Shown piece by piece: positions 45,534 through 53,774 of a DNA stretch of 64,000 nt (position 1 is the first letter of the stretch; the number at the start of each line of letters is the position of its first letter). The notes beneath the pieces are model-generated. The model saw nothing but the letters and a program-made list of their open reading frames with translations, had not been told where the DNA came from and searched no databases. Where the stretch lies: the NCBI GenBank assembly GCA_951812665.1, contig CATOST010000024.1:1-64000 (forward strand), in the 5' to 3' direction. This DNA comes from an uncultured Acidobacteriota bacterium (GTDB taxonomy: Bacteria; Acidobacteriota; UBA6911; RPQK01; JAJDTT01). The translations under genes were made by a program, and so were the position numbers.

Positions 45534-45889
45534 CACAAAGAGCCCTCGCGGGCGCTCGGATCAACATCCGGTGCGTCCGCGTCCATGAAATAGAGCTGGG
45601 CCAGGTATGCAGACCGTTCCGTGCCGACCACCGGGCCGCGAAGGAGCCACTGCAACAACTCGGCTCGGCCCTTCTCCGTCCGCGAATAGACCCGGCGTTT
45701 CGGTCCCTTCGGCGACGGCTCGAGCCGGTTCCGCAGCATCCCCTGCCCCTCGAGGCGCTTGAAGGTCGGATAGATCTGGCTCAGCTCGGCGGACCAGAAG
45801 TGCCGGGCATTTTCGCTGAACGCGTTCTTGAGGTCGTATCCGGTGGCCGGCTCGCGCAACAAGCCGAAGAGAATGTGGTCAAGGCTCAT
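45533..45889 (-). CDS. PadR-family transcriptional regulator
   Basis: A 118-residue PadR regulator. The winged helix shows LDHILFGLLREPATGYDLKN, AELSQIYPTFKRLEGQGM and KRRVYSRTEKGRAELLQWL. The usual C-terminal dimerisation helix is short here. PadR proteins repress genes for membrane transport or detoxification, often their neighbour. Overlap with the downstream membrane protein gene makes autoregulation of that pair likely. An AT-rich segment at 45890-45945 probably holds the promoter. Confidence 0.88.
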   Translation of the reverse strand: MSLDHILFGLLREPATGYDLKNAFSENARHFWSAELSQIYPTFKRLEGQGMLRNRLEPSPKGPKRRVYSRTEKGRAELLQWLLRGPVVGTERSAYLAQLYFMDADAPDVDPSAREGSL

Positions 45890-46101
45890 GTTGCTATATC
45901 AATGATGACATAGGTGACCAAAAAATCTTTCATAGTAAGTCAAGCGGTCACCGGACAGTGTCGGCTCCTCCCGTCCAGTTTGAAGGTCTTCGGCCGCCGC
46001 CGAAAAGGTCTGTCGATCCCACTCGTAGCGCGCCCCTGCGGTATGATGCGTCAGCGAAGAATTTTTGCCCGCAAACGCGGTGGATACAGGAGATATTTTC
46101 C

Positions 46102-47094
46102 ATGATAGGACCGATACTTACGATCATTGTCTCGCTCGTATTGAGCGCCCCCGGTCTCGCCGGCCGGCTTCCCGCGGAGACCCAGGCGGGACCGAGCCGT
46201 TCCGGTTCGGCTGCCGAAGCCACGCCCGAGGGGGTCCACTGCAAAGGCCAGCCCCAAGGCACGTCCTGCTGGATGGAATTGGCCAATCAGCCGGGATGTT
46301 ACGTCTGGAACAGCTACTTCCAGCAGGACGAGACCGTGGCTTGGACCGCAGGGTGCGCCGAGGGGTTGGCTCACGGCAAAGGCACGCTGACGGAGGTCTG
46401 GGACGGGGGCAAAAAAAAGGAGGAAAAAACCGGGCGTATTGTGGAAGGAAAGGCACTGGGGCCATGGGTCTTCCGCGACCAGGATGGGTCCGTCTCAAAA
46501 GGCTCGTATAAGGAAGGGATGCGTCACGGGGACTGGGTCGAGCGCGTGGCGGGAGGGACCGTCCAGGAAGGGCCGTATGAGGCGGGGAAACGGCAGGGCA
46601 AGTGGGTTCTGCGCTTCGCTACCGGGACCGTGATGGAAGGCCCGTTTGTGAAGGGGTACCAGGAGGGCTCGTGGGTGTTGCGTTTCGCTACCGGGAACGT
46701 CTCGGAGGGCCCGTACAAGGCGGGTAGTCGTCACGGCGACTGGGTTGAGCGTTTGGCGAATGGAACCGTCCAGGAAGGTCCGTATGAGGCAGGGAAGCGC
46801 CAGGGACGGTGGGTGTTGCGTTTCGCTACCGGGACCGTGATGGAAGGCCCGTTCGTGGCGGGACAGCGTCAGGGTCATTGGGTCGAGCGCTACGCGGATG
46901 GGGCCGTCTTGGAAGGCTCGTATGAGGCGGGGAAGGAGCAGGGCCATTGGGTTGAACGTTTGGCGGACGGGACCATCCAGGAAGGCCCGTATGAGGAGGG
47001 GAAGCGCCACGGATGGTGGTTTAAGCGCAGGAAAGGGGTCGTGGTTGAGGAAGCGTACTTTGTGAAGGGGGAAGGAGCGTGGGGCCAAAGTTAG
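46102..47094 (+). CDS. Secreted MORN-repeat protein, copy 1
   Basis: A 330-residue exported protein from ATG 46102 (CAGGAGATA upstream), with signal peptide ILTIIVSLVLSAPGLAG. A small cysteine-containing domain (VHCKGQPQGTSCWMELANQP) is followed by eight MORN-type repeats of exactly 23 residues, for example GTVQEGPYEAGKRQGKWVLR. The last reads GTIQEGPYEEGKRHGWWFKR. The 69-base DNA units are very similar. MORN arrays form a long beta-sheet that binds lipids or proteins; no enzyme is attached. A paralogue with more repeats follows. Confidence 0.8.
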   Translation: MIGPILTIIVSLVLSAPGLAGRLPAETQAGPSRSGSAAEATPEGVHCKGQPQGTSCWMELANQPGCYVWNSYFQQDETVAWTAGCAEGLAHGKGTLTEVWDGGKKKEEKTGRIVEGKALGPWVFRDQDGSVSKGSYKEGMRHGDWVERVAGGTVQEGPYEAGKRQGKWVLRFATGTVMEGPFVKGYQEGSWVLRFATGNVSEGPYKAGSRHGDWVERLANGTVQEGPYEAGKRQGRWVLRFATGTVMEGPFVAGQRQGHWVERYADGAVLEGSYEAGKEQGHWVERLADGTIQEGPYEEGKRHGWWFKRRKGVVVEEAYFVKGEGAWGQS

Positions 47095-48195
47095 CAGGAG
47101 AGCCTCTCCATGAAAGGTCCGATCCGCACTCTAGGAGCCGGCGCCGCAGACTCCTAGTTGTTTTGGTCCTGTTCAGTACTTCCGGTCTCGCCGGCCCGCT
47201 TCCTCCGGAGACCCAGGTGAACCTTGGAGCGGGGAGCGGGTCCTGCCGCCGAGAGGGTCTGGTGCAAGGGTCAGCCCCAGGGCGCGTCCTGCTGGATGGA
47301 ACTGACCAACCACCCGGGATGTTCCGTCTGGATCAACCATTACCAGCCCGACGAGACTGTGACCTGGACCTCAGAGTGTGCCGAGGGGTTGGCTCAAGGC
47401 ACGGGCACACTCACGGAGGACTGGGACGGGGATAGGAAAACCAAGGAAAAAACAGGATCCCTTGTATCTGGAAAGGCACAGGGCCGGTGGGTCTACCGCG
47501 ACCAGGACGGGACCGTCGCGGAAGGCTCATACGAGGCAGGGAAGCGTCACGGCCATTGGGTCGAGCGTTTGGCGGACGGGACCGTGCAGGAGGGCTCGTA
47601 CGAATCCGGGAAACGGCAGGGCCAATGGGAATTACGTTTCGCTTCCGGGACCGTCATGGAGGGCCCGTTTGCGGACGGGAACCAGCAGGGCCGGTGGGTG
47701 TTGCGTTTCGCTTCCGGGAACGTCTCGGAAGGCCCGTATGAGGCGGGGAAGCGCCACGGCCATTGGGTTGAGCGCCTGGCTTCCGGGACCGTCCAGGAAG
47801 GCCCATATGAGGCAGGGAAACGCCAGGGCCGGTGGATGTTGCGCTTCCATTCCGGGACCGTGATGGAAGGCTCGTTTGTGGCGGGGCAGCGTCAGGGTCA
47901 TTGGGTCGAGCGCTACGCGGATGGGGGCGTGCAGGAAGGCCCGTTTGTGGCGGGGAAACGCCAGGGTCATTGGGTCGAGCGCTACGCGGACGGCGATGTC
48001 TTGGAAGGCTCGTATGAGGCGGGGAAGGAGCAGGGCCGGTGGGTGTTGCGTTTGGCGGACGGGGGCGTACTGGAAGGCCCGTATGAGGCGGGGAAGCGTC
48101 ACGGGCATTGGGTCGAGCGCGACAAGGACGGGTACGTCTCGGAAGGCGCGTATGTTGATTCACTGCGTCACGGATGGTGGATTATGCGCAAGAGA
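46498..48195 (+). repeat. 69-bp tandem coding repeats (MORN units) in two neighbouring genes
   Basis: Two arrays of 69-base units, eight in the first gene (about 46498-47040) and ten in the second (about 47500-48190). Units alternate between endings WVERLAD/WVERYAD and WVLRFAT/WVLRFAS, and blocks of the same order recur in both genes. Such arrays change length by slippage or recombination. They lack the spacer uniqueness of CRISPR. Confidence 0.85.
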
Positions 48196-48375
48196 GGGGT
48201 TGTGCTTGAGGAAATGTACTTTGTGAAAGGGGGAGGGCGAGTGGGGCCAAAATTAGGCCGTTCGCCCAGGGAGCGGAGACCGTCTTGTCCCCGTCTTCAT
48301 GGCCGACGCCTGACCCGTCGCTGCTTCGTCAGTCGTCCCGCGCCTCGCGCCCTCGCCGTCGGCCCCGCGCCGTGA
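47110..48375 (+). pseudogene. Secreted MORN-repeat protein, copy 2, with shifted 5' and 3' ends
   Basis: Homologous to copy 1 but altered at both ends. ATG 47110 (MKGPIRTLGAG) hits TAG at 47155. The hydrophobic part of the signal peptide (RRLLVVLVLFSTSGLAGPLP) is in frame 3, and the body (VWCKGQPQGASCWMELTNHP, then ten 23-residue repeats) is in frame 1. At least two compensating shifts are needed, near 47135-47160 and 47235-47260. At the 3' end, an extra base relative to copy 1 bypasses the expected TAG at 48254-48256, so the frame runs on to 48375 with an unrelated basic tail. A GTG at 47079, inside copy 1, opens the frame that holds the signal peptide. Either decayed or affected by base errors. 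Confidence 0.72.
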
Positions 48376-48544
48376 TCACACCGCCGAGCCCCAGTACGCC
48401 GCCGATCAGTACGAACGCCGGCGTGTCCGCGCCTTGCTCGCCGAGCGAAGCATTGAACACGTCGCCAGCGAGCATGCCGATCAGCACGGCGAGGAGAATT
48501 GCTGCGACGCCGCGCGAGGCCGGGCGGGATTTTCCTTCAGTCAT
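48329..48544 (-). CDS. Small two-helix membrane protein
   Basis: A 71-residue protein with two hydrophobic segments (VAAILLAVLIGMLAGDVF and FVLIGGVLGLGGVITA) and a basic tail. ATG 48544 has GGAG about 9 bases upstream. It overlaps the run-on 3' end of MORN copy 2 on the other strand, but not that gene's expected end at 48256. No family recognised. Confidence 0.55.
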   Translation of the reverse strand: MTEGKSRPASRGVAAILLAVLIGMLAGDVFNASLGEQGADTPAFVLIGGVLGLGGVITARGRRRGREARDD

Positions 48545-48670
48545 GGTTCTATCTCCAGATGCTCATACTCGCTGCCACGCCGTTGCCGGCGCTCGTGGGG
48601 GTTCCAACCCGTTGTCGAGCGACAGGGACCGCCGAGCCCAATATTTCCGTCGAGACAATCAAGCTCGCCG

Positions 48671-49891
48671 TTACCGCCGTTTCACCTCGATTATGCGGCC
48701 GTAGATCCGGCGGGACGGGGAAGTGTAGTAGTCGTCCCGCTTGTCGTAGACGATGAACAGCTTGCCGGGGCTGATCTCGCGAACCGTGGTGTAGGCCCCG
48801 GTGATATCCATGGCGAGGCGGGTCACCTGGGTCCACGAATGCCCCTGGTCCAAGCTGAAGGCCACAAAGATTCCGTCGTCCTCGAAATCGGGTTTGTGCC
48901 CGAAGCTGGCCACCAAGTTACCGTCGTGCATCTCGATCAGGTCCGGGTCGACGCCCACGATGTCCCGCCACTTGCCCCAGCGGCTGTATTGCCAGCGGAG
49001 GGGCTGGGCCTGGCTCCAAGTGGCTCCTTCGTCGTCGGAATGGGCCTGGTAGATGGGGTTTTCCCGTCCGGTGCGCATCAGGCAGACGAGCCGCCCCTCG
49101 TGCCTCCCCTGGCTAAGGCGGACGATCACCGGCTCATTGAATCCCTCCTGCCCCATGGGTCCCGCGGCAATGGTGGAGACGTAGGACCAGTTCTTGCCCA
49201 CGTCGGTGGAGCGGAGCAGCAGAGCGCGGAACTGTTTCATGCTGGGCTTGTACTGGCTGGGGGTATCGTCCTCCTTGAAGACGCCGTAGATGCCGGCCAG
49301 GAGGTCTCCGTTGGGTAGCTCCAGGATGGTGCGGTGCCACAGAATCCCCGTAGGGACGGTGTCTCCCCGGTCGTCGCCCAGATTCGGCTTGGCCCGGGGA
49401 ACGTGGGCGATGTAGGGCGAGGGCGTCACCGTCTGCCACTGGTCATCCGAATGCCAGACTTGGCCTTGGAAGCGGCTGTCTCCCATGAACTTGCTGTAGT
49501 AGTCGAAGATCAGGATCCGGCCCGAGCGCAGTTGCAGGGTGCATCCGGAGATGATGGGCCCGTCACCCTGTTCCTCGGTGGGGGACCAAAGTTCCCAGTT
49601 CTTGGCGCCGTCGGTGGAGCGCACCGTCCGGGGGAGGTCCCGGGGGTAGTTGGGTCCGTTGTACGACTCGGAATTGGGCCGGAGGACGGTCCCCACCACG
49701 ATGATGGTCCCTTCCCGGGTGGTGGTCATGTAGGGGAAGATGGCGTCCTCCATGACGACCGTCTGGGGTCCCACAAGGATTTCCAGTGGTTTCTGTGCCG
49801 TCTTGCCGGCGCCCGCCGCCGGGGTCGGATGGGCCAAGAAAGCGAGTAGGCAAGCGATTGACAAGGTTTGAGGCTGCGCTGCCGTCATCAT
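48671..49891 (-). CDS. Exported sialidase-fold (BNR) glycosidase-like protein
   Basis: A 406-residue exported protein. Signal peptide LSIACLLAFLAHPTPAAGAG. Asp-box-like turns are STDGAKNW, STDVGKNW, HSDDEGATW and SLDQGHSW. The stretch EDAIFPYMTTTREGTIIVVG resembles the start of exo-alpha-sialidase-like domains, and GFNEPVIVRLSQGRHEGRLV with CLMRTGRENPIYQAHSDDEG has the Arg residues expected of the carboxylate-binding cleft. Activity on sialic or other ulosonic acids is possible but not proven. Different from the BNR protein at 8961. Confidence 0.72.
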   Translation of the reverse strand: MMTAAQPQTLSIACLLAFLAHPTPAAGAGKTAQKPLEILVGPQTVVMEDAIFPYMTTTREGTIIVVGTVLRPNSESYNGPNYPRDLPRTVRSTDGAKNWELWSPTEEQGDGPIISGCTLQLRSGRILIFDYYSKFMGDSRFQGQVWHSDDQWQTVTPSPYIAHVPRAKPNLGDDRGDTVPTGILWHRTILELPNGDLLAGIYGVFKEDDTPSQYKPSMKQFRALLLRSTDVGKNWSYVSTIAAGPMGQEGFNEPVIVRLSQGRHEGRLVCLMRTGRENPIYQAHSDDEGATWSQAQPLRWQYSRWGKWRDIVGVDPDLIEMHDGNLVASFGHKPDFEDDGIFVAFSLDQGHSWTQVTRLAMDITGAYTTVREISPGKLFIVYDKRDDYYTSPSRRIYGRIIEVKRR

Positions 49892-50131
49892 GTTCGTGTT
49901 TCCATCGAAGGTGGGTCGTGGGAATCAATACCCGAAAAAACGCCGGGACAGTACAAGCAGAACAGGAGGAATCCGTTGCCCCTGGTTCCGCGTGGGGACA
50001 TCTCCAACCTTGTTGGGGAACTCGCGGGAGGCGTGGTCAACGACTGTAGCGGTAATCGAAAACGCACGATGAGCCGACCATTTCTCTAAACCATAACGTC
50101 GCGAAGGCCCGTCGGTTCGAATCCGTTGCCC

Positions 50132-50428
50132 TCATTTCGCCCGGACGTTCGCCCCAGCGTTATCGTCCCAGGTGTTGTCGGATTGGGCTTCCCACTCCAC
50201 ATCCACCGGAGTGATGATGTCACCCAGTATCTCGATACGTCCCTTGTCGATGCCGAACAGGCTCTTCGGTTTCTCGCGGAAGGGTGGGAAACTAAACATA
50301 GGATGCTCCTTCTTTGTGATGACGAGTTCCTCGCCGCTTCGTGCAACCTCGTTCATCACCTGAAGACACTTTGTCTCGAAATCGGACGCCTCGATCACTC
50401 CCCTTCCCTTGAGGTAATGACTAGCCAT
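50132..50428 (-). CDS. Phd/YefM-family antitoxin, apparently orphan
   Basis: A 98-residue protein with the antitoxin fold: EASDFETKCLQVMNEVARSG, then EELVITKKEHPMFSFPPFRE and KPKSLFGIDKGRIEILGDII. This matches Phd/YefM antitoxins that sit before VapC-like PIN toxins. The partner is expected immediately downstream (below 50132), but no PIN-domain frame is present there. The C-terminal DNTWDDNAGANVRAK looks like read-through into non-homologous sequence. The 240-base gap 49892-50131 holds no gene I can support. Confidence 0.78.
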   Translation of the reverse strand: MASHYLKGRGVIEASDFETKCLQVMNEVARSGEELVITKKEHPMFSFPPFREKPKSLFGIDKGRIEILGDIITPVDVEWEAQSDNTWDDNAGANVRAK

Positions 50429-50592
50429 CGGCAGTCTCCCTTTGAGTCTCAGTCCCCGTCGCAGTCAAATCGCATCTTTAGCAATCGTAGTATAGTCCTG
50501 ACGTCGCAGGACCAGTTTTTCGAGTGTGCTTGGGCCTTCTGACGAAATTTTATTGCCGAAGAGCGTCCACTTGTTGGATCCACATCCGGGCC

Positions 50593-50710
50593 GAAGATCT
50601 CGAGCAGTTAATCCCGCTGGAATTCAAGGATCCGCTTCACGTCTCGTTCGATCTCCAACCAGGTCACGGCGCCGCCGCCGCCCGAGTCGCGAATTCGACG
50701 AACATTCGCT
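50593..50710 (-). pseudogene. Degenerate C-terminal fragment of a SRPBCC gene
   Basis: On the minus strand this reads GAVTWLEIERDVKRILEFQ, then RD, a stop, and LLEIF. It corresponds to GAVVNWLAVGRDVNRIFDYR and LLEIF in the intact SRPBCC gene at 51514-51984. DNA similarity spans about 118 bases, with an internal deletion of roughly 40 bases on its upstream side (CCGAGTCGCG is shared beyond it). The rest of the gap 50429-50734 shows no gene. Confidence 0.75.
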
Positions 50711-50734
50711 TGCTAAACCACGCAGGCTATTCCA

Positions 50735-51460
50735 TTACCAACGCAGGGGTTTCCGGATACTTGTTCCCGGAATAGGGTCCGGAAGCTGCGATCGCTGCAG
50801 GGCGGTGGACCGGATGTGTCTCGTGAAATCCGCGTGCGGCATAAGCTGGCGGGAGGGCTTTCCGCTTCCGGGCGTCAGCAGCCCGATCCGCTTGGCGCGG
50901 TACAATCTCACCAAGTGCATTGCTTCGGCGATATCGCTGTCATTGCTGACGACGACCGCACAGTCGTAAACGTCCAGCCAGCCGTCATTCACCAAGTGCA
51001 CTGCCAGATTGACATCCGAGCCTTTCTCTTCAGTCCTGATCACTTCCGCTGTACGCTGGTTCCCTGTCGGCCGTACGAGCGGCGCTCGTACCCTGTGTCT
51101 GAGAAAGTGCCCGAAGTACACCTCCACCTCGGGCCGGAATCGGCGAAGGGCGCGGAGATAGACATCCTGGCGCTGCGGTTTCGACTTGTCTGCGGGCGTG
51201 CCTGAAACTCTTGCCGTGAAATATTTCACCGACAGGATATCGTGATGAGGGCGTAGAACTTTGGCGAAAAGCGCAGGTAGGTCCAGCCATTTCCAGGGTG
51301 TCCCTTTGAGCGCTCTGTAGAAGAGGTTGAAGCCGTCGACGTAGACGTACGTACGATACTCGCTATAAAAAGCAAGGGCCTCCGAAGAGGCCCTGCGCCT
51401 TGCGGTCGAAACCGCAAGGGGAGTTGCAGTTAGACTACGCGCCTGAGTGATGAAGATCAA
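50735..51460 (-). CDS. NYN-domain (PIN-like) ribonuclease, start uncertain
   Basis: A NYN-domain protein whose recognisable part begins at RTYVYVDGFNLFYRAL near 51350. Acidic residues of the PIN-like active site are Asp in YVDGFN, Asp in EKGSDVNLAVHLV and Asp in VVVSNDSDIAEAM. The end LPDPIPGTSIRKP is typical of the family. The frame stays open up to ATG 51460, but the first 37 codons cross two perfect hairpins, one followed by a T-tract. No ATG, GTG or TTG lies in frame between the terminator and the domain. So either translation begins at 51460 through the hairpins, or the true start codon has been lost or mis-sequenced. Predicted to cut RNA; target unknown. Confidence 0.78.
   Translation of the reverse strand: MIFITQARSLTATPLAVSTARRRASSEALAFYSEYRTYVYVDGFNLFYRALKGTPWKWLDLPALFAKVLRPHHDILSVKYFTARVSGTPADKSKPQRQDVYLRALRRFRPEVEVYFGHFLRHRVRAPLVRPTGNQRTAEVIRTEEKGSDVNLAVHLVNDGWLDVYDCAVVVSNDSDIAEAMHLVRLYRAKRIGLLTPGSGKPSRQLMPHADFTRHIRSTALQRSQLPDPIPGTSIRKPLRW
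51366..51419 (-). terminator. Twin UUCG hairpins with T-tract before the NYN domain
   Basis: Read on the minus strand: first a 9-bp stem CCTTGCGGT/ACCGCAAGG with loop TTCG (51398-51419), then an 8-bp stem AGGGCCTC/GAGGCCCT with loop TTCG (51375-51394), followed by TGCTTTTTA (51374-51366). This has all the features of an intrinsic terminator. It lies within the 5' part of the NYN reading frame, so it is either an attenuator or the end of a short upstream RNA. Confidence 0.7.
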
Positions 51461-51513
51461 GTTGGCGTGATTGCGATGAATGACGACGCTTGGGAGTTTC
51501 CCGAGTGACCCTG

Positions 51514-51984
51514 CTACTGCTTCGCCTCGCTTTGTTCGTCAGAGTTGAAGATCTCCAGAAGCTTCTCCCGCCGGTAGTCGAAGATCCGATTCACGTCCCT
51601 CCCGACGGCCAACCAGTTCACCACGGCGCCGCCCCACACGGCGTACTGGACCGTGTCCTCGCAAATCGCACCGTTTTCCGAGTCGCGGAATCGATGCTCG
51701 TGGATCCAGAGGCGATAGGGACCCTTGACCTGCCGGTCGACGAATCGATGGGGAGGCTCCCACGCCGTGATTTCGCTGATCCAACGGATCGGCACTCCTC
51801 GGAGGCGCAACCGGTATTCGATCCGGGTCCCCAACTGCATTTGGATGGGGCCGGGCGTGACCACCTGGAATCGGAGCCAGGGAGGGGTCAGCCTCTCCAG
51901 ATTTAAGGCGTCCGAGAAGAAGGGAAAGATGTCCGAAGTCCCGCAAGCGACCTGGACCTCGCTGTTCAGTTCAAAGATTCTCAT
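51514..51984 (-). CDS. SRPBCC-fold (START-like, polyketide cyclase/ligand-binding) protein
   Basis: A 156-residue SRPBCC protein from ATG 51984. It shows FPFFSDALNLERLTPPWLRF, RLRLRGVPIRWISEITAWEP, PYRLWIHEHRFRDSENGAIC and DTVQYAVWGGAVVNWLAVGR. This pattern is known from stand-alone proteins related to those fused to TIGR01777-type epimerases. It binds a hydrophobic ligand or acts as a cyclase; which is not clear. A broken second copy of its 3' end lies 0.9 kb away beyond the NYN gene. Confidence 0.78.
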   Translation of the reverse strand: MRIFELNSEVQVACGTSDIFPFFSDALNLERLTPPWLRFQVVTPGPIQMQLGTRIEYRLRLRGVPIRWISEITAWEPPHRFVDRQVKGPYRLWIHEHRFRDSENGAICEDTVQYAVWGGAVVNWLAVGRDVNRIFDYRREKLLEIFNSDEQSEAKQ

Positions 51985-52210
51985 ACGGCCCCTTCCGGGT
52001 GACGGCCGAGTTCCGCCCAGTCGATCGAGTTGCGGCGGGCCGGAGCTTCCGAATCCGATTGCCGCCGCGGTCCACATTTCAGTCTATCCACTTGCGGCGT
52101 AACGTGGTCCCCAGCCACCCTCTTGACAAGCCCGGGTCGCTACGGAAGATGAAGGGCTGGCCGCCGACCTTGCCTCCTGGGTAAACTTGGCGGCGAATTC
52201 GGAGGTAATG

Positions 52211-52996
52211 ATGGTTCCCCTGGTTACGGATCGTCTCGGCGAATTGCTCCAAGAGCATGAACATCTCTACGGCGTCCTGTGCCGGGACGCGACGTTGACC
52301 GACGTCGAGTTGATGGCGCAGGCCGGCTACCACCTGGTCTGGCTGGATCTGGAGCACTGTCCCCAGTCCATTCCCGAGCTGATCCGGCTCACCCGCAGCA
52401 TCGAGCATCTGGGGATGGTGCCTCTGGTGCGGATCCCCGAACTGTTGCGAACCAACGTCCAACCGCTGGTGGACGGAGGTGTCCGGATCGTGACCCTGCC
52501 CGACGTCCGGACCGTGGAGCAGGCCGCACGTCTGGTCCAACTGGGAAAGTTCCCGCCCCTGGGACAGCGAGGCGTCTCCTCCAGCAGCGCCGGGATCGGC
52601 TTTCAGTTTGGTCCGGATCCGCTGGAGACCCTGCGCCGGGCCGACCGGACGGTTCGGATGATGGTCATGTTCGAGAGCGACGAGGGCTACGGAAATCTGG
52701 AAGAGATCGTCGGCCTCGCCGGGATCGACATGGTCTCCGTGGGCCCCGGGGACTGGGCCACCGGTTTGGGTCTCGGCGGCCGGGAGGCGAAAGACTATCT
52801 GACCCCCAAGATCGAGCGCATCCTGCGTGTGACCCGGGACGCGGGCAAGATTTCGGTCATGTCCGCCTCCGGACCCGCCGATGCGCGGTACTATTCCGAT
52901 CTGGGCGTCCGAATATTCATCGTAGGCGTTGACGTGGCAATGAAGCGCATGGCGCTGGTGAAGACGCTGCGCCAGTATCAGGGCGGGGAGGTGTGA
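52211..52996 (+). CDS. HpcH/HpaI-family aldolase
   Basis: A 261-residue class II pyruvate aldolase of the HpcH/HpaI family. Motifs: YHLVWLDLEHCPQS (base and metal site region), VPLVRIPELLRTNVQPLVDG, PPLGQRGVSSSSAG, and the metal Glu in MMVMFESDEGYGNLEE followed by DMVSVGPGDWATGLG. It splits 2-keto-3-deoxy-type acids. Two ATGs lie side by side; 52211 is better spaced from GGAGGT than 52208. The stop overlaps the next ATG (TGATG). Confidence 0.87.
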   Translation: MVPLVTDRLGELLQEHEHLYGVLCRDATLTDVELMAQAGYHLVWLDLEHCPQSIPELIRLTRSIEHLGMVPLVRIPELLRTNVQPLVDGGVRIVTLPDVRTVEQAARLVQLGKFPPLGQRGVSSSSAGIGFQFGPDPLETLRRADRTVRMMVMFESDEGYGNLEEIVGLAGIDMVSVGPGDWATGLGLGGREAKDYLTPKIERILRVTRDAGKISVMSASGPADARYYSDLGVRIFIVGVDVAMKRMALVKTLRQYQGGEV

Positions 52997-53748
52997 TGAC
53001 GGTTCAACTCGAGTTTGTGGGGCATGCCTGCTTTCGTGTCTTGGAAGAGGGAAGGCCGACCCTGGTCACGGACCCGTTCTCTCTGACCATCACCGGTCTG
53101 CCGAACGACGATCTGAGTCTGGACGGAGACATCGTGATCGTCAGCTCGCTGACCGATCTCGCCCACGACAACGTCGCTCTGGTCAAAGGGAAGCCCCACG
53201 TGATCAACGCCCTGGACGTGGCCAACGGCCGGGTTGAGGGGACCATCAACGGCTGGCCGGTGGCGGCGATTCCGGCGGCGGAGACGCCGGATCATCCCGA
53301 CGGCCCCGAAGACAACGCCCTCTACGCCTTCCAGGCGGGAGGCCTCTGGTTCGCGCACATGGGGGACGTGGGGTACGAACTGGGCCGGGAGGAGTTGGCG
53401 CCATGGAAAGGCCGGTGCGACGTGCTGATGGCGCTGGTGGGCGCGGGTTTCACGGTCCCCTTGGATGCCCTGGACCGGATGATCGATATCCTGCAGCCCA
53501 CCTGGATCGTTCCCATGCACTACGCTCTGCCTCCCTTCGGATTCCGGGGAGTTCCCGGCGGCAACATGAGTCCGGTGGACGTTTTTCTGAATCAGCGTCC
53601 GCGCGACCCGGTCATCGTCGCCCGCCATCACACCATCACGTTCCCGACCCAGCGCGCCGGTGACGGACGGCCCACCATCGTGGTCCTGGAGCCGTCAGGT
53701 TACGAGGCGACCGCGGGCCTTCCCGAGTTTCGCGTGGCGCCCTACTGA
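52996..53748 (+). CDS. Metallo-beta-lactamase-fold (UlaG-like) protein with a degenerate metal motif
   Basis: A 250-residue protein with the UlaG-like MBL fold: VGHACFRVLEEGRPTLVTDP at the start, MGDVGYELGREELAPWKG in the middle and WIVPMHYALPPFG near the end. The signature HxHxDH, expected after DIVIV, reads SSLTDLAHDN, so both first His and the Asp are missing. Later ligands (Asp in MGDVG, His in PMHYA) remain. It may bind a single metal or be a non-catalytic relative. Coupled by one-base overlap to the HpcH aldolase. Confidence 0.78.
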   Translation: MTVQLEFVGHACFRVLEEGRPTLVTDPFSLTITGLPNDDLSLDGDIVIVSSLTDLAHDNVALVKGKPHVINALDVANGRVEGTINGWPVAAIPAAETPDHPDGPEDNALYAFQAGGLWFAHMGDVGYELGREELAPWKGRCDVLMALVGAGFTVPLDALDRMIDILQPTWIVPMHYALPPFGFRGVPGGNMSPVDVFLNQRPRDPVIVARHHTITFPTQRAGDGRPTIVVLEPSGYEATAGLPEFRVAPY

Positions 53749-53774
53749 ATCCGGCGGCCGCAAGACCACTTCAA

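Noticed and set aside
46498..48195. Regular 69-bp repeats as a possible CRISPR array
   Set aside because: Units are contiguous, in frame, translate to MORN repeats, and have no unique spacers.
50098..50135. tRNA-like T-arm (GGTTCGAATCC) at the end of an intergenic gap, possible attachment site
   Set aside because: Only the T-loop looks right. The stem pairs poorly, and no acceptor, D-arm or anticodon arm could be assembled. No integrase is present.
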